Shown piece by piece: positions 42,458-50,009 of a DNA stretch of 64,000 nt. The stretch is from Ornithinibacillus xuwenensis (GTDB taxonomy: Bacteria > Bacillota > Bacilli > Bacillales > Amphibacillaceae). The stretch spans positions 124,001 through 188,000 of the forward strand of contig NZ_JBDIML010000001.1 in assembly GCF_039614845.1 (NCBI RefSeq), in the 5' to 3' direction. Position numbers and translations under genes: made by a program. The notes under the pieces were generated by a model, which was not told where the DNA came from, made no database searches, and worked only from the letters and a program-made list of their open reading frames with translations. Within the stretch, counting starts at the first letter, position 1. Each line of letters begins with the position of its first letter.

Positions 42458-42649
42458 ATGCTACAAACCCACACAGACTTCGACCAAGCAGAAACAGAGC
42501 AACTAAAACGAGCAGAAGCCAAAATAAAAGTACTTCACCAAGTATTACAGGACATTCATCTAGTAGTACACCGTTTTGATTGGGGTAGCTACACTACAGA
42601 CACACCAGAGGGATATGTATATAGGAGAGTGAAGGAGGGGTTGGAATGA
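42458..42649 (+). CDS. Hypothetical small coiled-coil protein
   Basis: 63 residues from ATG 42458, behind AAGGAGTG. The first half is a charged coil ('DFDQAETEQLKRAEAKIKVL'); the end is 'GYVYRRVKEGLE'. Overlaps the next small gene by four bases. No family recognised. Confidence 0.6.
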   Translation: MLQTHTDFDQAETEQLKRAEAKIKVLHQVLQDIHLVVHRFDWGSYTTDTPEGYVYRRVKEGLE

Positions 42650-42759
42650 ATAACGCAAAAGAAGTATTAAAGCAACTTGGTTATGACGAACAGTTAGTGA
42701 ACGACATGACAAACGAAGAACGCGAAAATGAAATCCAAGAAATACCTTACAATTTGTAA
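42646..42759 (+). CDS. Small acidic phage protein, 37 residues
   Basis: ATG 42646 sits in the ATGA overlap, behind AAGGAGGGG. 'MNNAKEVLKQLGYDEQLVND' followed by MTNEERENEIQ. Helical and acidic. A terminator follows within 25 bases, so it closes the first part of the early operon. Confidence 0.55.
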   Translation: MNNAKEVLKQLGYDEQLVNDMTNEERENEIQEIPYNL

Positions 42760-42778
42760 TTCGGGTAAATGAATCACT

Positions 42779-42803
42779 AGGGGAGTTAACCACTCCCCCT
42801 TTA
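42779..42803 (+). terminator. Terminator closing the first early operon
   Basis: AGGGGAGT / ACTCCCCC stem, 5-base loop, then TTTAT. Two further small inverted repeats (ACCCATT/AATGGGG and AGAGGA/TCCTCT) follow up to 42880. Confidence 0.7.
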
Positions 42804-42912
42804 TAAAAACCACTTGAAAGGGGATGATTGCACACCAAATAAACCCATTGTAAATGGGGTAGAGGAATTGTCCTCTTAAATTTTTACATCAAAAAGAACA
42901 TATGTTTCCAAA

Positions 42913-43128
42913 TTATTCCTTATCAGTTAGATCAATCAATTCATGTAACTCACAACCAAAGTAATTACAAAGGGTAGATAGAGTAGCTGCATCCATACGA
43001 GTTAATTCATTGTCATACATTTTGGACAAGGTATAACGATTAATACCAGTGTCCTCCGACAACTTGCGAATACTCCTTACTCTATGTTTACCCATTAATT
43101 CGTTAAGTTTAAATGTTACTTTTTTCAT
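42913..43128 (-). CDS. Mini-repressor A of a second switch (Cro/CI-type helix-turn-helix)
   Basis: The start is ATG 43128, behind GGAGGTGCG; 71 residues. 'VRSIRKLSEDTGINRYTLSK', then MYDNELTRMDAATLSTLCNY and FGCELHELIDL, is a compact helix-turn-helix of the 'HTH_26/XRE' type. It is a paralogue of the protein encoded divergently at 43287: same spacing, and both share LCNYF.C.....L. It lies in the middle of the early region, apart from the main immunity locus. Confidence 0.75.
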   Translation of the reverse strand: MKKVTFKLNELMGKHRVRSIRKLSEDTGINRYTLSKMYDNELTRMDAATLSTLCNYFGCELHELIDLTDKE

Positions 43129-43286
43129 AATACTTTCGCACCTCCGCATATCATTGTAATAAATGTGTTACCAAATTGCAAGACTTTCACTTAAATTGAT
43201 ACAATATTACTATTAAATGGATATAATACTATTGCCAAAAGGATATAAAAGTGCTATCATAAGTATATACGGAAGGGAGGGATATT
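43129..43286. promoter_or_regulatory. Back-to-back promoters between the paralogous mini-repressors
   Basis: Rightward: TTGCCA (43232-43237), 17-base spacer, TATCAT (43255-43260). The complementary strand reads TTGGCAAT over the same bases, so a leftward -35 overlaps the rightward -35. The word GGATATAA occurs twice in the same direction, at 43219 and 43241, one on each side of the shared -35. That is a natural operator pair for one or both neighbouring regulators. Confidence 0.55.
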
Positions 43287-43511
43287 ATGCTCTTCAAAGT
43301 AAAACTTCAAGAACAAATTGAGAAAAAGCAGATGAAACTACAGAAGTTTGTATCGCTTAGGCAGATTAGCCGAGAAACAGGAATCAGCAGACCGACGTTA
43401 GACAGATGGCTACATACAGCCCAGAAACAGATTGATGCTAGAAAGGTAGCAATTCTATGTAACTACTTTGAATGCGACATTCGAGACTTCCTAGAGTTTG
43501 TACAAGAATAG
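43287..43511 (+). CDS. Mini-repressor B, divergent paralogue of the 42913-43128 product
   Basis: 74 residues from ATG 43287, behind GGGAGGG. 'FVSLRQISRETGISRPTLDR', then WLHTAQKQIDARKVAILCNY and FECDIRDFLEF, is the same compact helix-turn-helix as in the divergent gene. It precedes the replication gene by 42 bases, so it may control replication onset. The two proteins could oppose each other like CI and Cro. Confidence 0.75.
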   Translation: MLFKVKLQEQIEKKQMKLQKFVSLRQISRETGISRPTLDRWLHTAQKQIDARKVAILCNYFECDIRDFLEFVQE

Positions 43512-43553
43512 TTGGTTTGCGGAGGGCGAGAAAGGAGGAGGAGATAGTGAACA

Positions 43554-44390
43554 ATGGCAGACGTGCAAAAGGAAAATGGATTTACAGCAATTGCAAATGA
43601 AATCTTTGAAGCCATGCAAATGTACAAGCTTACTCTTAATGAAATAAAAATCATTATGTGTGTTTGGAGATATACTTACGGATTCAACAGAAAAAGTCAT
43701 CAACTATCGTTAGGTTTCTTTGTAAAACACACGGGATTAAGTAGATCCAGAGTAAACGATTCGCTAAAAAGGTTGCTGGAATGTAATGTACTCATAAAAG
43801 TTGGGCAAGGTAATGCAAAAACATCCAATGTATATGCCTTTAATAAAAACTATGAGACTTGGACAATCGAGAAATATTCAACATTCACTAGTATGCAAAA
43901 CGAAACTAGTACACAAATTGGAACTAGTGCACAAGATGGTACTAGCACTAGTGTACAAAATGGTACTGGAACTAGTGTACAAGACGGTACTAAAGAAATA
44001 AAAGATAAAGACAATATTAAAGAAATACAATCGCAAGAAGTTTTTGATTACTACATTTCTAAAAATATAATTCAACACAAGAAATTCGATTCAGAAATGA
44101 AACGTAAGACAAAAGCACAAATTAAAAAGTGGGGTATTGAAGAAATCAAAATCGCTATCCATAATTATTCGATTGTATTTCATAGTGAAGATTATTGGTT
44201 TAAAACGAAATATAGTTTGTTGGATATTTTAAGGGATAAAGATATTAGGCAATTCGGAAGCGAAGCGGATCCATTTTTTAACTTTGCTAAGGATAAAAGC
44301 AAAGTAGTTGAATTGAAGCCTTCAAAACCACAAAAAACAAGAGAACAAATCGAACATGAAAAAATGTTAGAAGAAATGGGGATGGAATAA
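43554..44390 (+). CDS. Phage replication protein O (initiator)
   Basis: 278 residues from ATG 43554, behind GGAGGAGGAG. The N-terminal winged helix of the Rep_O family is clear: 'NGFTAIANEIFEAMQMYKLT', 'IIMCVWRYTYGFNRKSHQLS' and 'LSRSRVNDSLKRLLECNVL'. A Thr/Ser/Gln-rich repetitive linker (about residues 112-146, repeats of T-S-x-Q-x-G-T) joins it to a C-terminal helical domain that should contact the helicase. The linker is encoded by the iterons. The helicase gene follows with overlapping stop and start. Confidence 0.9.
   Translation: MADVQKENGFTAIANEIFEAMQMYKLTLNEIKIIMCVWRYTYGFNRKSHQLSLGFFVKHTGLSRSRVNDSLKRLLECNVLIKVGQGNAKTSNVYAFNKNYETWTIEKYSTFTSMQNETSTQIGTSAQDGTSTSVQNGTGTSVQDGTKEIKDKDNIKEIQSQEVFDYYISKNIIQHKKFDSEMKRKTKAQIKKWGIEEIKIAIHNYSIVFHSEDYWFKTKYSLLDILRDKDIRQFGSEADPFFNFAKDKSKVVELKPSKPQKTREQIEHEKMLEEMGME
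43887..43992. repeat. Iteron array inside replication gene O, probable phage origin
   Basis: Five copies of ACTAGT followed by a pattern close to RYRCAARAYGG start at 43887, 43905, 43923, 43947 and 43971 (steps of 18, 18, 24 and 24 bases). The last two copies are ACTAGTGTACAA. The core ACTAGT is itself a palindrome. All steps are multiples of six, so the protein repeat is kept in frame. In phage lambda the origin likewise lies as iterons within gene O, which O protein binds. Confidence 0.8.
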
Positions 44391-45634
44391 TGAGTTTGTT
44401 GGAAAGAGAAATATTAGGATCATTCCTAAAGGATAACACTTTACTACAGGAAACAAACCTAGCAGTCTATCATTTTAACGAATCGCATCACAAAGATTTA
44501 TTCAAAATGATGGTTGAAATGGCTCAACAAGGAAAAGCAATCGACCATGTAACACTAATGGCTGAAAACCAATCACTAATCTTGAATTTGGGTGGTCCTG
44601 CTTATGTACTAGACTTGCAAAGCAAAGGAAATTCCAATCATTTTGAAACATACGAACAAACATTGCTAGAACAATACAGAAATGCTGAAACAGAGAAAGC
44701 GATAACAGAGTGGCTTGCTAGTAAGGAAAAAGACACCCGACAATTACTAGATAAAATCGAAACGATTCAAGACGCTGGAACGATTAATGAATCAGATCGC
44801 ATTACTTTATTAGCAGAACTAATAGACGAAGTAAACAATCCAAAATCATCTTACATTACTGGAATACCTAGCGGATTAACTGAACTAGATAAAATGACAG
44901 GTGGTTGGCAAGCCGAGGATAGCATTATTTTAGGCGCAAGACCTTCCATGGGTAAAACAGCTTTAATGCTTAAATTCATGTTATCAGCAGCCAGAAATGG
45001 CGATGTGCCAATTGTGTTTTCGTTAGAAATGTCAGCTAAGGCTTTGTTGAGAAGGTTAGCTTCAACGATTGGGGAGATAAACGGTTATATGGCTCGAAAT
45101 CCTCAAAACCTAAATGATGGTATGCAGAGGAAATGGACTAAAGCAGTTGGAGAAATATCGAATTTGAAGTTTGAAATATATGACCATTCCGACCAAACCA
45201 TACAATACATTCGTTCTAAAGTGAGAAAGGCGCAAAAAGAATATAAGGGTAAGCGAATAATCGTCATGATTGACTACTTAACACTAATTCAAAATCCTGG
45301 TCGTTTTGTTTCAGACCACGCGAAATATTCAGATGTTAGTAGGAGATTAAAAGCAATAGCAAAGGATTATAACTTGCCAGTCATTACATTAGCGCAGCTT
45401 TCTAGGGGAGTAGAGCAAAGACAAGATAAACGACCTAATCCGAGTGATTTAAGGGAATCTGGAAGCATAGAACAAGATGCAGATGTAATCCTAATGCTTT
45501 ACCGAGATTCTTATTACAACAAAGAATCCACAAAACCAAATGAATTAGAAATAAGCGTAGCGAAACAAAGAAACGGTGCTACTGGACCAGTAACTGTAAA
45601 CTACAACCGTTCAACAGGGGTGATAAAAGATTGA
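44390..45634 (+). CDS. Replicative DNA helicase, DnaB family
   Basis: 414 residues; ATG overlaps the stop of gene O. N-terminal DnaB domain ('EREILGSFLKDNTLLQETNL' ... 'HKDLFKMMVEMAQQGKAIDH') and C-terminal RecA-like ATPase with Walker A 'GARPSMGKTALM', 'PIVFSLEMSAKALLRRLAS' and 'LPVITLAQLSRGVEQRQDKR' with 'GSIEQDADVILMLYR'. Hexameric 5'-3' helicase for the replication fork. No separate loader gene is seen, so protein O or the host loads it. Confidence 0.95.
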   Translation: MSLLEREILGSFLKDNTLLQETNLAVYHFNESHHKDLFKMMVEMAQQGKAIDHVTLMAENQSLILNLGGPAYVLDLQSKGNSNHFETYEQTLLEQYRNAETEKAITEWLASKEKDTRQLLDKIETIQDAGTINESDRITLLAELIDEVNNPKSSYITGIPSGLTELDKMTGGWQAEDSIILGARPSMGKTALMLKFMLSAARNGDVPIVFSLEMSAKALLRRLASTIGEINGYMARNPQNLNDGMQRKWTKAVGEISNLKFEIYDHSDQTIQYIRSKVRKAQKEYKGKRIIVMIDYLTLIQNPGRFVSDHAKYSDVSRRLKAIAKDYNLPVITLAQLSRGVEQRQDKRPNPSDLRESGSIEQDADVILMLYRDSYYNKESTKPNELEISVAKQRNGATGPVTVNYNRSTGVIKD

Positions 45635-46080
45635 CAGTAAAAGAGTATTTTGAATGGGCGGTAAAGAACGGAGCTGTAGACCTATACACATTGATAATGT
45701 TCTTAGTTTACGAAAAAAAAGCTTTATCTTTTGCGGACACAAAAGACAAGCTCCTTTATTACATGCAAGATAAGTACAAAAACGCCATGAGTAAATATCT
45801 TACAGAATATAAAATCAAACTTAATATCCATTATAAACCAACTGTATATGAAATTGCAACTAAGAACCTATCGTACAGCACCATATACGTGGTAGCAGTT
45901 AACGAAAAGCAAGCGACTTCCTTCGCATTCTCACAGGGTTACTTACCTTCTGATATTAGTATATGTGACGAGGACACGCTTATGACAAAAGCAAATAAAA
46001 AAGCTGAAGAAATAAATATACCGTTAAAGGATTTACGAGATCAATCGGAAGAAATACCAAGTTTCTTAGGAGGGTTTTAG
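45631..46080 (+). CDS. Hypothetical phage protein after the helicase
   Basis: 149 residues from TTG 45631, overlapping the helicase stop by four bases. The N-terminus is helical ('VKEYFEWAVKNGAVDLYTLI'); the C-terminal part has strands 'STIYVVAVNEKQATSFAFSQ' and an acidic end. No family recognised. Co-translated with the helicase, so a replication accessory role is possible. Confidence 0.65.
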   Translation: MTVKEYFEWAVKNGAVDLYTLIMFLVYEKKALSFADTKDKLLYYMQDKYKNAMSKYLTEYKIKLNIHYKPTVYEIATKNLSYSTIYVVAVNEKQATSFAFSQGYLPSDISICDEDTLMTKANKKAEEINIPLKDLRDQSEEIPSFLGGF

Positions 46081-46491
46081 ATGAGTTTACCAAGCGAATT
46101 TAAATTCAGACCAAAACATACAGAGAATATCTTTATTGCTAAAGAAACAGATACTGATGATTTCACTATATTTTCTAAGGATGATACTCAACTATTTAAA
46201 ACGCCAGTAAAGGAATTAGCTGAAATGATTGGTAAGGGCGAATGGGTAATCGTTGATGATAAATACGGGAAATCACCGAGCGACAACGTAAATCATCCTT
46301 CCCACTACCAAGGTAAAACAGAAGTAATCGAGATAATCGAACAAGCTACAAAAGATTTACCAGGCTTCCAAGCATACTGCATCGGAAATGTATTGAAGTA
46401 TGTTATGCGCCATCAGAAAAAGGGCGGTATGGAAGATTTGAAGAAGGCTAGTTGGTATTTGAATAAGGTTATTGGAGGGGAAAACGAATGA
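46081..46491 (+). CDS. DUF3310-domain phage protein
   Basis: 136 residues; ATG directly after the previous stop. The second half is diagnostic: 'NHPSHYQGKTEVIEIIEQAT' and 'FQAYCIGNVLKYVMRHQKKG' with 'GMEDLKKASWYLNKVI'. DUF3310 proteins are widespread in phages and often labelled SaV-like or nucleotide-kinase-like; biochemical function is unsettled. Overlaps the next gene by four bases. Confidence 0.88.
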   Translation: MSLPSEFKFRPKHTENIFIAKETDTDDFTIFSKDDTQLFKTPVKELAEMIGKGEWVIVDDKYGKSPSDNVNHPSHYQGKTEVIEIIEQATKDLPGFQAYCIGNVLKYVMRHQKKGGMEDLKKASWYLNKVIGGENE

Positions 46492-46829
46492 GTAAGGAGA
46501 AATTTGAAGAAATAAAAGAAAGATACATGGAACGTGAGTACGATTACGCTTTAAAAAGCATGGATATTGACTATCTAATCCAACAATCAGAAGAAAAGAT
46601 ACAACTGGAAAAACGTGTGGAAGAGTTGGAGAAGAATTTAGACCATGGGGCAAAAGTCGCGGTGAAAACTGCGGAGAAGTTACATTACGTCAAAGAAGAA
46701 AACCAACGCTACAAACAAGCATTAGAAGAAATAGCATACAAGCAATATAATGTCGAACCTAAAAGAGTTGTAGTCAAATTACGTTCTACCGCAATCCAAG
46801 CCTTACAAGGAGGTAATAACAATGAGTAA
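46488..46829 (+). CDS. Coiled-coil phage protein
   Basis: 113 residues from the ATGA overlap. A long charged coil covers about residues 30-85 ('QQSEEKIQLEKRVEELEKNL' ... 'KEENQRYKQALEEIA'). No catalytic motif. Overlaps the next gene by eight bases. Confidence 0.65.
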   Translation: MSKEKFEEIKERYMEREYDYALKSMDIDYLIQQSEEKIQLEKRVEELEKNLDHGAKVAVKTAEKLHYVKEENQRYKQALEEIAYKQYNVEPKRVVVKLRSTAIQALQGGNNNE

Positions 46830-47049
46830 GCAGTTGGTAGTCGCAGCATTATCTAATGAAATCTACTTAGCAAATATAAACAAAAACGGAATGATGAGTG
46901 ATAGCGGTAGGGAAGTTGTGACCGACCAAGTTATACAAGCGATGTTTCAGCATATGAAAAAACTTTATGACCGGACAGGTAAAACTAAATACATCATTGA
47001 TGGATTCGGACAAATCGAATTTACACCATTAGAAGATGATACCCAATGA
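46822..47049 (+). CDS. Hypothetical phage protein DUF-like, 75 residues
   Basis: ATG 46822 behind AAGGAGGTAAT. 'VVAALSNEIYLANINKNGMM', then 'VTDQVIQAMFQHMKKLYDRT' and 'YIIDGFGQIEFTPLEDD'. The pattern recurs in many Firmicutes phage early regions, but I cannot name a function. Overlaps the HNH gene by four bases. Confidence 0.6.
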   Translation: MSKQLVVAALSNEIYLANINKNGMMSDSGREVVTDQVIQAMFQHMKKLYDRTGKTKYIIDGFGQIEFTPLEDDTQ

Positions 47050-47378
47050 ACTATACAAAAGAGCAGCAGTTAGGCAAACGTACCAAGAAGAAAAGTAAAA
47101 ACTTCACAGAGAAAACCAAACGAGACATATTCGAACGCGACAACTGGCAATGCGTGAAATGTGGTTCACACCTAATTGAATCTGTACCTCATCACATTAT
47201 TTACAAGTCGGCTGGAGGAACAGGAGAAAAGCGAAACGGAGTAACGGTATGTCGTAACTGCCATGATTGGGCGCACCACAAGAAAGATAGTAAATTCGGT
47301 GAACCAAGCAGAGAAGGGCGTAAATGGTTTGAGAAATGGCGTGATGAGAATTTGGATGAGAATGGGGATAGGATATGA
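47046..47378 (+). CDS. HNH endonuclease, small
   Basis: 110 residues. A basic N-terminal tail is followed by a typical HNH ring: 'RDIFERDNWQCVKCGSHLIE', 'VPHHIIYKSAGGTGEKRNGV' and 'TVCRNCHDWAHH'. The two CxxC pairs bind zinc; the HH-N-H residues form the nuclease centre. Phage HNH genes act in packaging, mobility or DNA processing; here it sits in the early operon before a Dam gene, overlapping it by four bases. Confidence 0.85.
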   Translation: MNYTKEQQLGKRTKKKSKNFTEKTKRDIFERDNWQCVKCGSHLIESVPHHIIYKSAGGTGEKRNGVTVCRNCHDWAHHKKDSKFGEPSREGRKWFEKWRDENLDENGDRI

Positions 47379-48196
47379 AACGTATTTTGAATTATGTTGG
47401 TTCAAAATGGAATATGGCCAAGTGGATTATTCAACAGATGCCTGAACATAATGTTTACCTTGAACCCTTCTTTGGAAGTGGTGCGGTGTTATTTAATAAA
47501 CCAGCTGTGGGAATCGAAACGGTAAATGACATTGATGGAAACATAGTTAATCTATTTAAGGTAATCCGAGAAAATCCAACTGAATTAGCACAAGCGGTAG
47601 AGTTTACACCTTATTCAAGGGAAGAATATTATCTTTCATTCGACTTATTAAAACAAGAACTATCAGATGTAGAAAGGGCAAGGATATTCCTTATTCGGTG
47701 TTGGATGGCAAGAGGTGGAAAAACATCAGATAGAACTGGATGGAGACATAACATAGACATTGCTACTGTAAATGCTTTGCCAGATTGGAATACACTACCT
47801 GGAACAATACTAGAAGCAACAAAGCGGTTAAAAGAAGTGCAAATCGAAAACCAAGATGCAATTACCTTGGTAGAACGTTATAACCGAGAAGATTGTTTGA
47901 TTTACGCTGACCCGCCTTATGTGTTAAGCACAAGAACAAAAAGACATTATGCTCATGAAATGAATAACGAACAACATATACAGTTACTGAAATCACTAAA
48001 AGAACATAAAGGATATGTTTTATTAAGTGGATATGATAGTGACTTATATAACGAAATATTAGATGGATGGACTCAATTAACTAAGATGGTTCAAACAGAA
48101 GCCGCACAATCAAAACAAGAGGTTCTTTGGATTAATCCAGCTGCGATTAAAAAGAATGACCAGTTAAATATTTTTGATGTGGTGAACAGCCTATGA
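47375..48196 (+). CDS. DNA adenine methylase, Dam/D12 class
   Basis: 273 residues. 'LNYVGSKWNMAKWIIQQMP' and 'YLEPFFGSGAVLFNKPA' are the motif X and motif I regions of D12-class Dam enzymes, followed by 'TVNDIDGNIVNLFKVIRENP', and 'CLIYADPPYVLSTRTKRHYA' holds the DPPY catalytic motif. The target is probably GATC or a related site, by family analogy only. With the methyltransferase at 41685 the phage has two adenine methylases and no visible restriction partner. Confidence 0.93.
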   Translation: MKRILNYVGSKWNMAKWIIQQMPEHNVYLEPFFGSGAVLFNKPAVGIETVNDIDGNIVNLFKVIRENPTELAQAVEFTPYSREEYYLSFDLLKQELSDVERARIFLIRCWMARGGKTSDRTGWRHNIDIATVNALPDWNTLPGTILEATKRLKEVQIENQDAITLVERYNREDCLIYADPPYVLSTRTKRHYAHEMNNEQHIQLLKSLKEHKGYVLLSGYDSDLYNEILDGWTQLTKMVQTEAAQSKQEVLWINPAAIKKNDQLNIFDVVNSL

Positions 48197-48378
48197 AAGA
48201 ATACGCAGTTTACAAAGGTGATGAGTTTTTATGTCTTGGTACTGCTATAGAATGTGCGGATAAATTAGGAGTCAAAGCAGATACCATAGTGTACTACACA
48301 AGCCCAGCATATCAGAGAAAGCTAGCGAAAAGAAACGCAGTAAACCCTATTATTGTAATTAAATTGGAGGATGAATAG
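48193..48378 (+). CDS. Small conserved-type phage protein, 61 residues
   Basis: ATG in the four-base overlap with dam. 'YAVYKGDEFLCLGTAIECAD' followed by KLGVKADTIVYYTSPAY looks like a small sigma-region-like or helix-turn-helix recognition module ('cADkLGVk..TI.yy'). Similar proteins accompany many phage replication operons. Function is unknown. Confidence 0.6.
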   Translation: MKEYAVYKGDEFLCLGTAIECADKLGVKADTIVYYTSPAYQRKLAKRNAVNPIIVIKLEDE

Positions 48379-48885
48379 ATGGCTAGGCTTAACCACAACG
48401 GATATGTTGAAATTTATAATCCTAAGCACCATAGGGCAAGAGGAAACGGATATGTATTTGAACACATCATTGTGGCAGAAGAAAAATTAGGGCGAAGGTT
48501 AAAACCTAATGAACACGTTCACCATTTAAACAAAAATAAAAAAGATAACAGACCTGAAAATTTAGAAGTAGTAGATATAGTAGAACATACTAGATTGCAT
48601 GCAAAAGAAAGAAGGAAAGGTAAGTACATTTCTTGTGAACAATGTGGAAAAACATTCTATCGAAAACCTTCACATATTAAAAAGGCGAAATATTGCAGTT
48701 TGAAATGTGTGGGATTGTCGAGCAAAATTGCAGAGGTCAACAATAAGAAAATAACCAAAGAACAAATCGAAAAAGCGTTAAAAAATAACGAAGGAAACAA
48801 AAAGAAAGCAGCACTAGAATTAGGGGTACATTATTCAACGGTTTACAAATACATTAAAAAATTAGGAGTGAAGAAATATGCTTAA
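48379..48885 (+). CDS. HNH endonuclease with zinc finger and helix-turn-helix, homing-type
   Basis: 168 residues from ATG 48379, behind TTGGAGG. Modular: HNH core 'NEHVHHLNKNKKDNRPENLE' at about 50-70; zinc finger 'SCEQCGKTFYRKPSHIKKAK' with 'YCSLKC' at about 85-110; Fis/NtrC-like helix-turn-helix 'EGNKKKAALELGVHYSTVYK' at about 140-160. This is the layout of free-standing homing endonucleases that invade phage genomes. It overlaps ssb by eight bases, so it is a well-fitted insertion. Confidence 0.85.
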   Translation: MARLNHNGYVEIYNPKHHRARGNGYVFEHIIVAEEKLGRRLKPNEHVHHLNKNKKDNRPENLEVVDIVEHTRLHAKERRKGKYISCEQCGKTFYRKPSHIKKAKYCSLKCVGLSSKIAEVNNKKITKEQIEKALKNNEGNKKKAALELGVHYSTVYKYIKKLGVKKYA

Positions 48886-49300
48886 TAGCGTGGTTTTAGT
48901 TGGTCGTTTAGTACGTGATCCAGAGTTAAAGTATACGAGTTCAGGGGTTGCAGTAGCCAATTTCACAGTCGCAGTAAACAGACCATTTTCAAACCAAGAG
49001 GGAAATAGAGAAGCTGATTTTATCAACTGTGTTATTTGGAGGAAACCAGCAGAGAATCTAGCTAACTTCCAAAAGAAAGGCGCATTAATCGGAGTAGATG
49101 GCAGAATACAAACACGTTCATTCGAGGGACAAGATGGAAAGATGGTATACGTTACAGAAATAGTAGCGGATTCAGTTAAATTCTTAGAGAGTAAGAAAGA
49201 AGGACAATCTAGCAATCAATCAAACTCACAACCGAGTGATGATCCATTTAAAGATGCTGGAGAACCAATCAATGTGAGTTCGGACGACTTACCATTCTAA
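48878..49300 (+). CDS. ssb: Single-stranded DNA-binding protein
   Basis: 140 residues from ATG 48878. OB-fold with the family start 'MLNSVVLVGRLVRDPELKYT', 'FTVAVNRPF', 'DFINCVIWRKPAENLANFQK' and 'GRIQTRSFEGQDGKMVYVTE'. A Ser/Gln-rich linker ends in the acidic tip DDLPF, the docking site for partner proteins. Supports phage replication together with O and DnaB. Confidence 0.96.
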   Translation: MLNSVVLVGRLVRDPELKYTSSGVAVANFTVAVNRPFSNQEGNREADFINCVIWRKPAENLANFQKKGALIGVDGRIQTRSFEGQDGKMVYVTEIVADSVKFLESKKEGQSSNQSNSQPSDDPFKDAGEPINVSSDDLPF

Positions 49301-49311
49301 GGAGGTATACC

Positions 49312-49929
49312 ATGAAATACCACTTAGCTACAGACGAACAATTAAAATGTATCTTCAACCATGAAAAAGATTGCCCTACTCATATCTTGAGTGGGGTGGT
49401 TGAAGAAATGATGAATCGGAACATGTTAAATGGCTACATCTTATACGCTGCAGAATCGGTAAATATTAAATCCATAGATGACGAAGATTTGCTGCAAATT
49501 GGATTAATCGAAATACACAAGCGCATTAATAAGTTTAATCCTGGTAAGACAACACCAAAAACCTTTGCAATTAATATTTTGCGAAATAAATTCATGAATC
49601 TTATCAAGGACCAACAATTATATAAAAGCGCAGCCAACTACAACAAGGTAATAGGTGAATCGCTAGATGATTATTTAATCCAATCACCTTTTAATGTAGA
49701 ACGATACGTGATATGTAAATTAGAACTTGAACAGTGTTTATCGTTTCTAAAAGAGCATGAAAGAGTAGCAATGATTATGAAAAATAACGGATATAAGTTA
49801 AACGAGATTGCCAATCAAATCGGATTCAATAGTGATACAAGCGTAGCGAAACTAATTCGCAAAGCAAAACGGAAAATTAGAGAGGAATTAGGATATGAAA
49901 ATCAAATTCTCAATAAACAAATATCGTAA
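49312..49929 (+). CDS. Sigma-70-like RNA polymerase sigma factor of the phage
   Basis: 205 residues from ATG 49312, behind AAGGAGGT. Region 2-like: 'DDEDLLQIGLIEIHKRINKF' and 'TTPKTFAINILRNKFMNLIK'; region 4-like: 'FLKEHERVAMIMKNNGYKLN' and 'EIANQIGFNSDTSVAKLIRK' with a helix-turn-helix. This is the two-domain layout of group 4 / phage sigma factors. It probably redirects polymerase to a set of phage promoters, perhaps those of the genes just downstream. Confidence 0.82.
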   Translation: MKYHLATDEQLKCIFNHEKDCPTHILSGVVEEMMNRNMLNGYILYAAESVNIKSIDDEDLLQIGLIEIHKRINKFNPGKTTPKTFAINILRNKFMNLIKDQQLYKSAANYNKVIGESLDDYLIQSPFNVERYVICKLELEQCLSFLKEHERVAMIMKNNGYKLNEIANQIGFNSDTSVAKLIRKAKRKIREELGYENQILNKQIS

Positions 49930-50008
49930 GGATGTAACAAGCAATTTCAATCCAAAATTATCGGAGTATTGGCAAAAACAATATTATGACTGTTTTAGGA
50001 GTTGGTGA
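49895..50008 (+). CDS. Small basic phage protein, 37 residues
   Basis: ATG 49895 lies inside the end of the sigma gene in another frame, behind GAGGAATTAGG. 'MKIKFSINKYRKDVTSNFNP', then KLSEYWQKQYYDCFRSW. Rich in aromatic and basic residues. Its stop is followed after one base by the next ATG, which supports real translation coupling. Confidence 0.5.
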   Translation: MKIKFSINKYRKDVTSNFNPKLSEYWQKQYYDCFRSW

Positions 50009-50009
50009 T

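Noticed and set aside
43887..43992. CRISPR array
   Set aside because: Repeats are short (about 17 bases), with 1-7 base spacing, lie inside a gene and keep its frame; no unique spacers and no cas genes.
43801..44001. Overlapping frame across the iterons
   Set aside because: A repeat-derived open frame ('KLVHKLELVHKMVLALVYKM') created by the 6-base periodicity of the iterons; no start signals.
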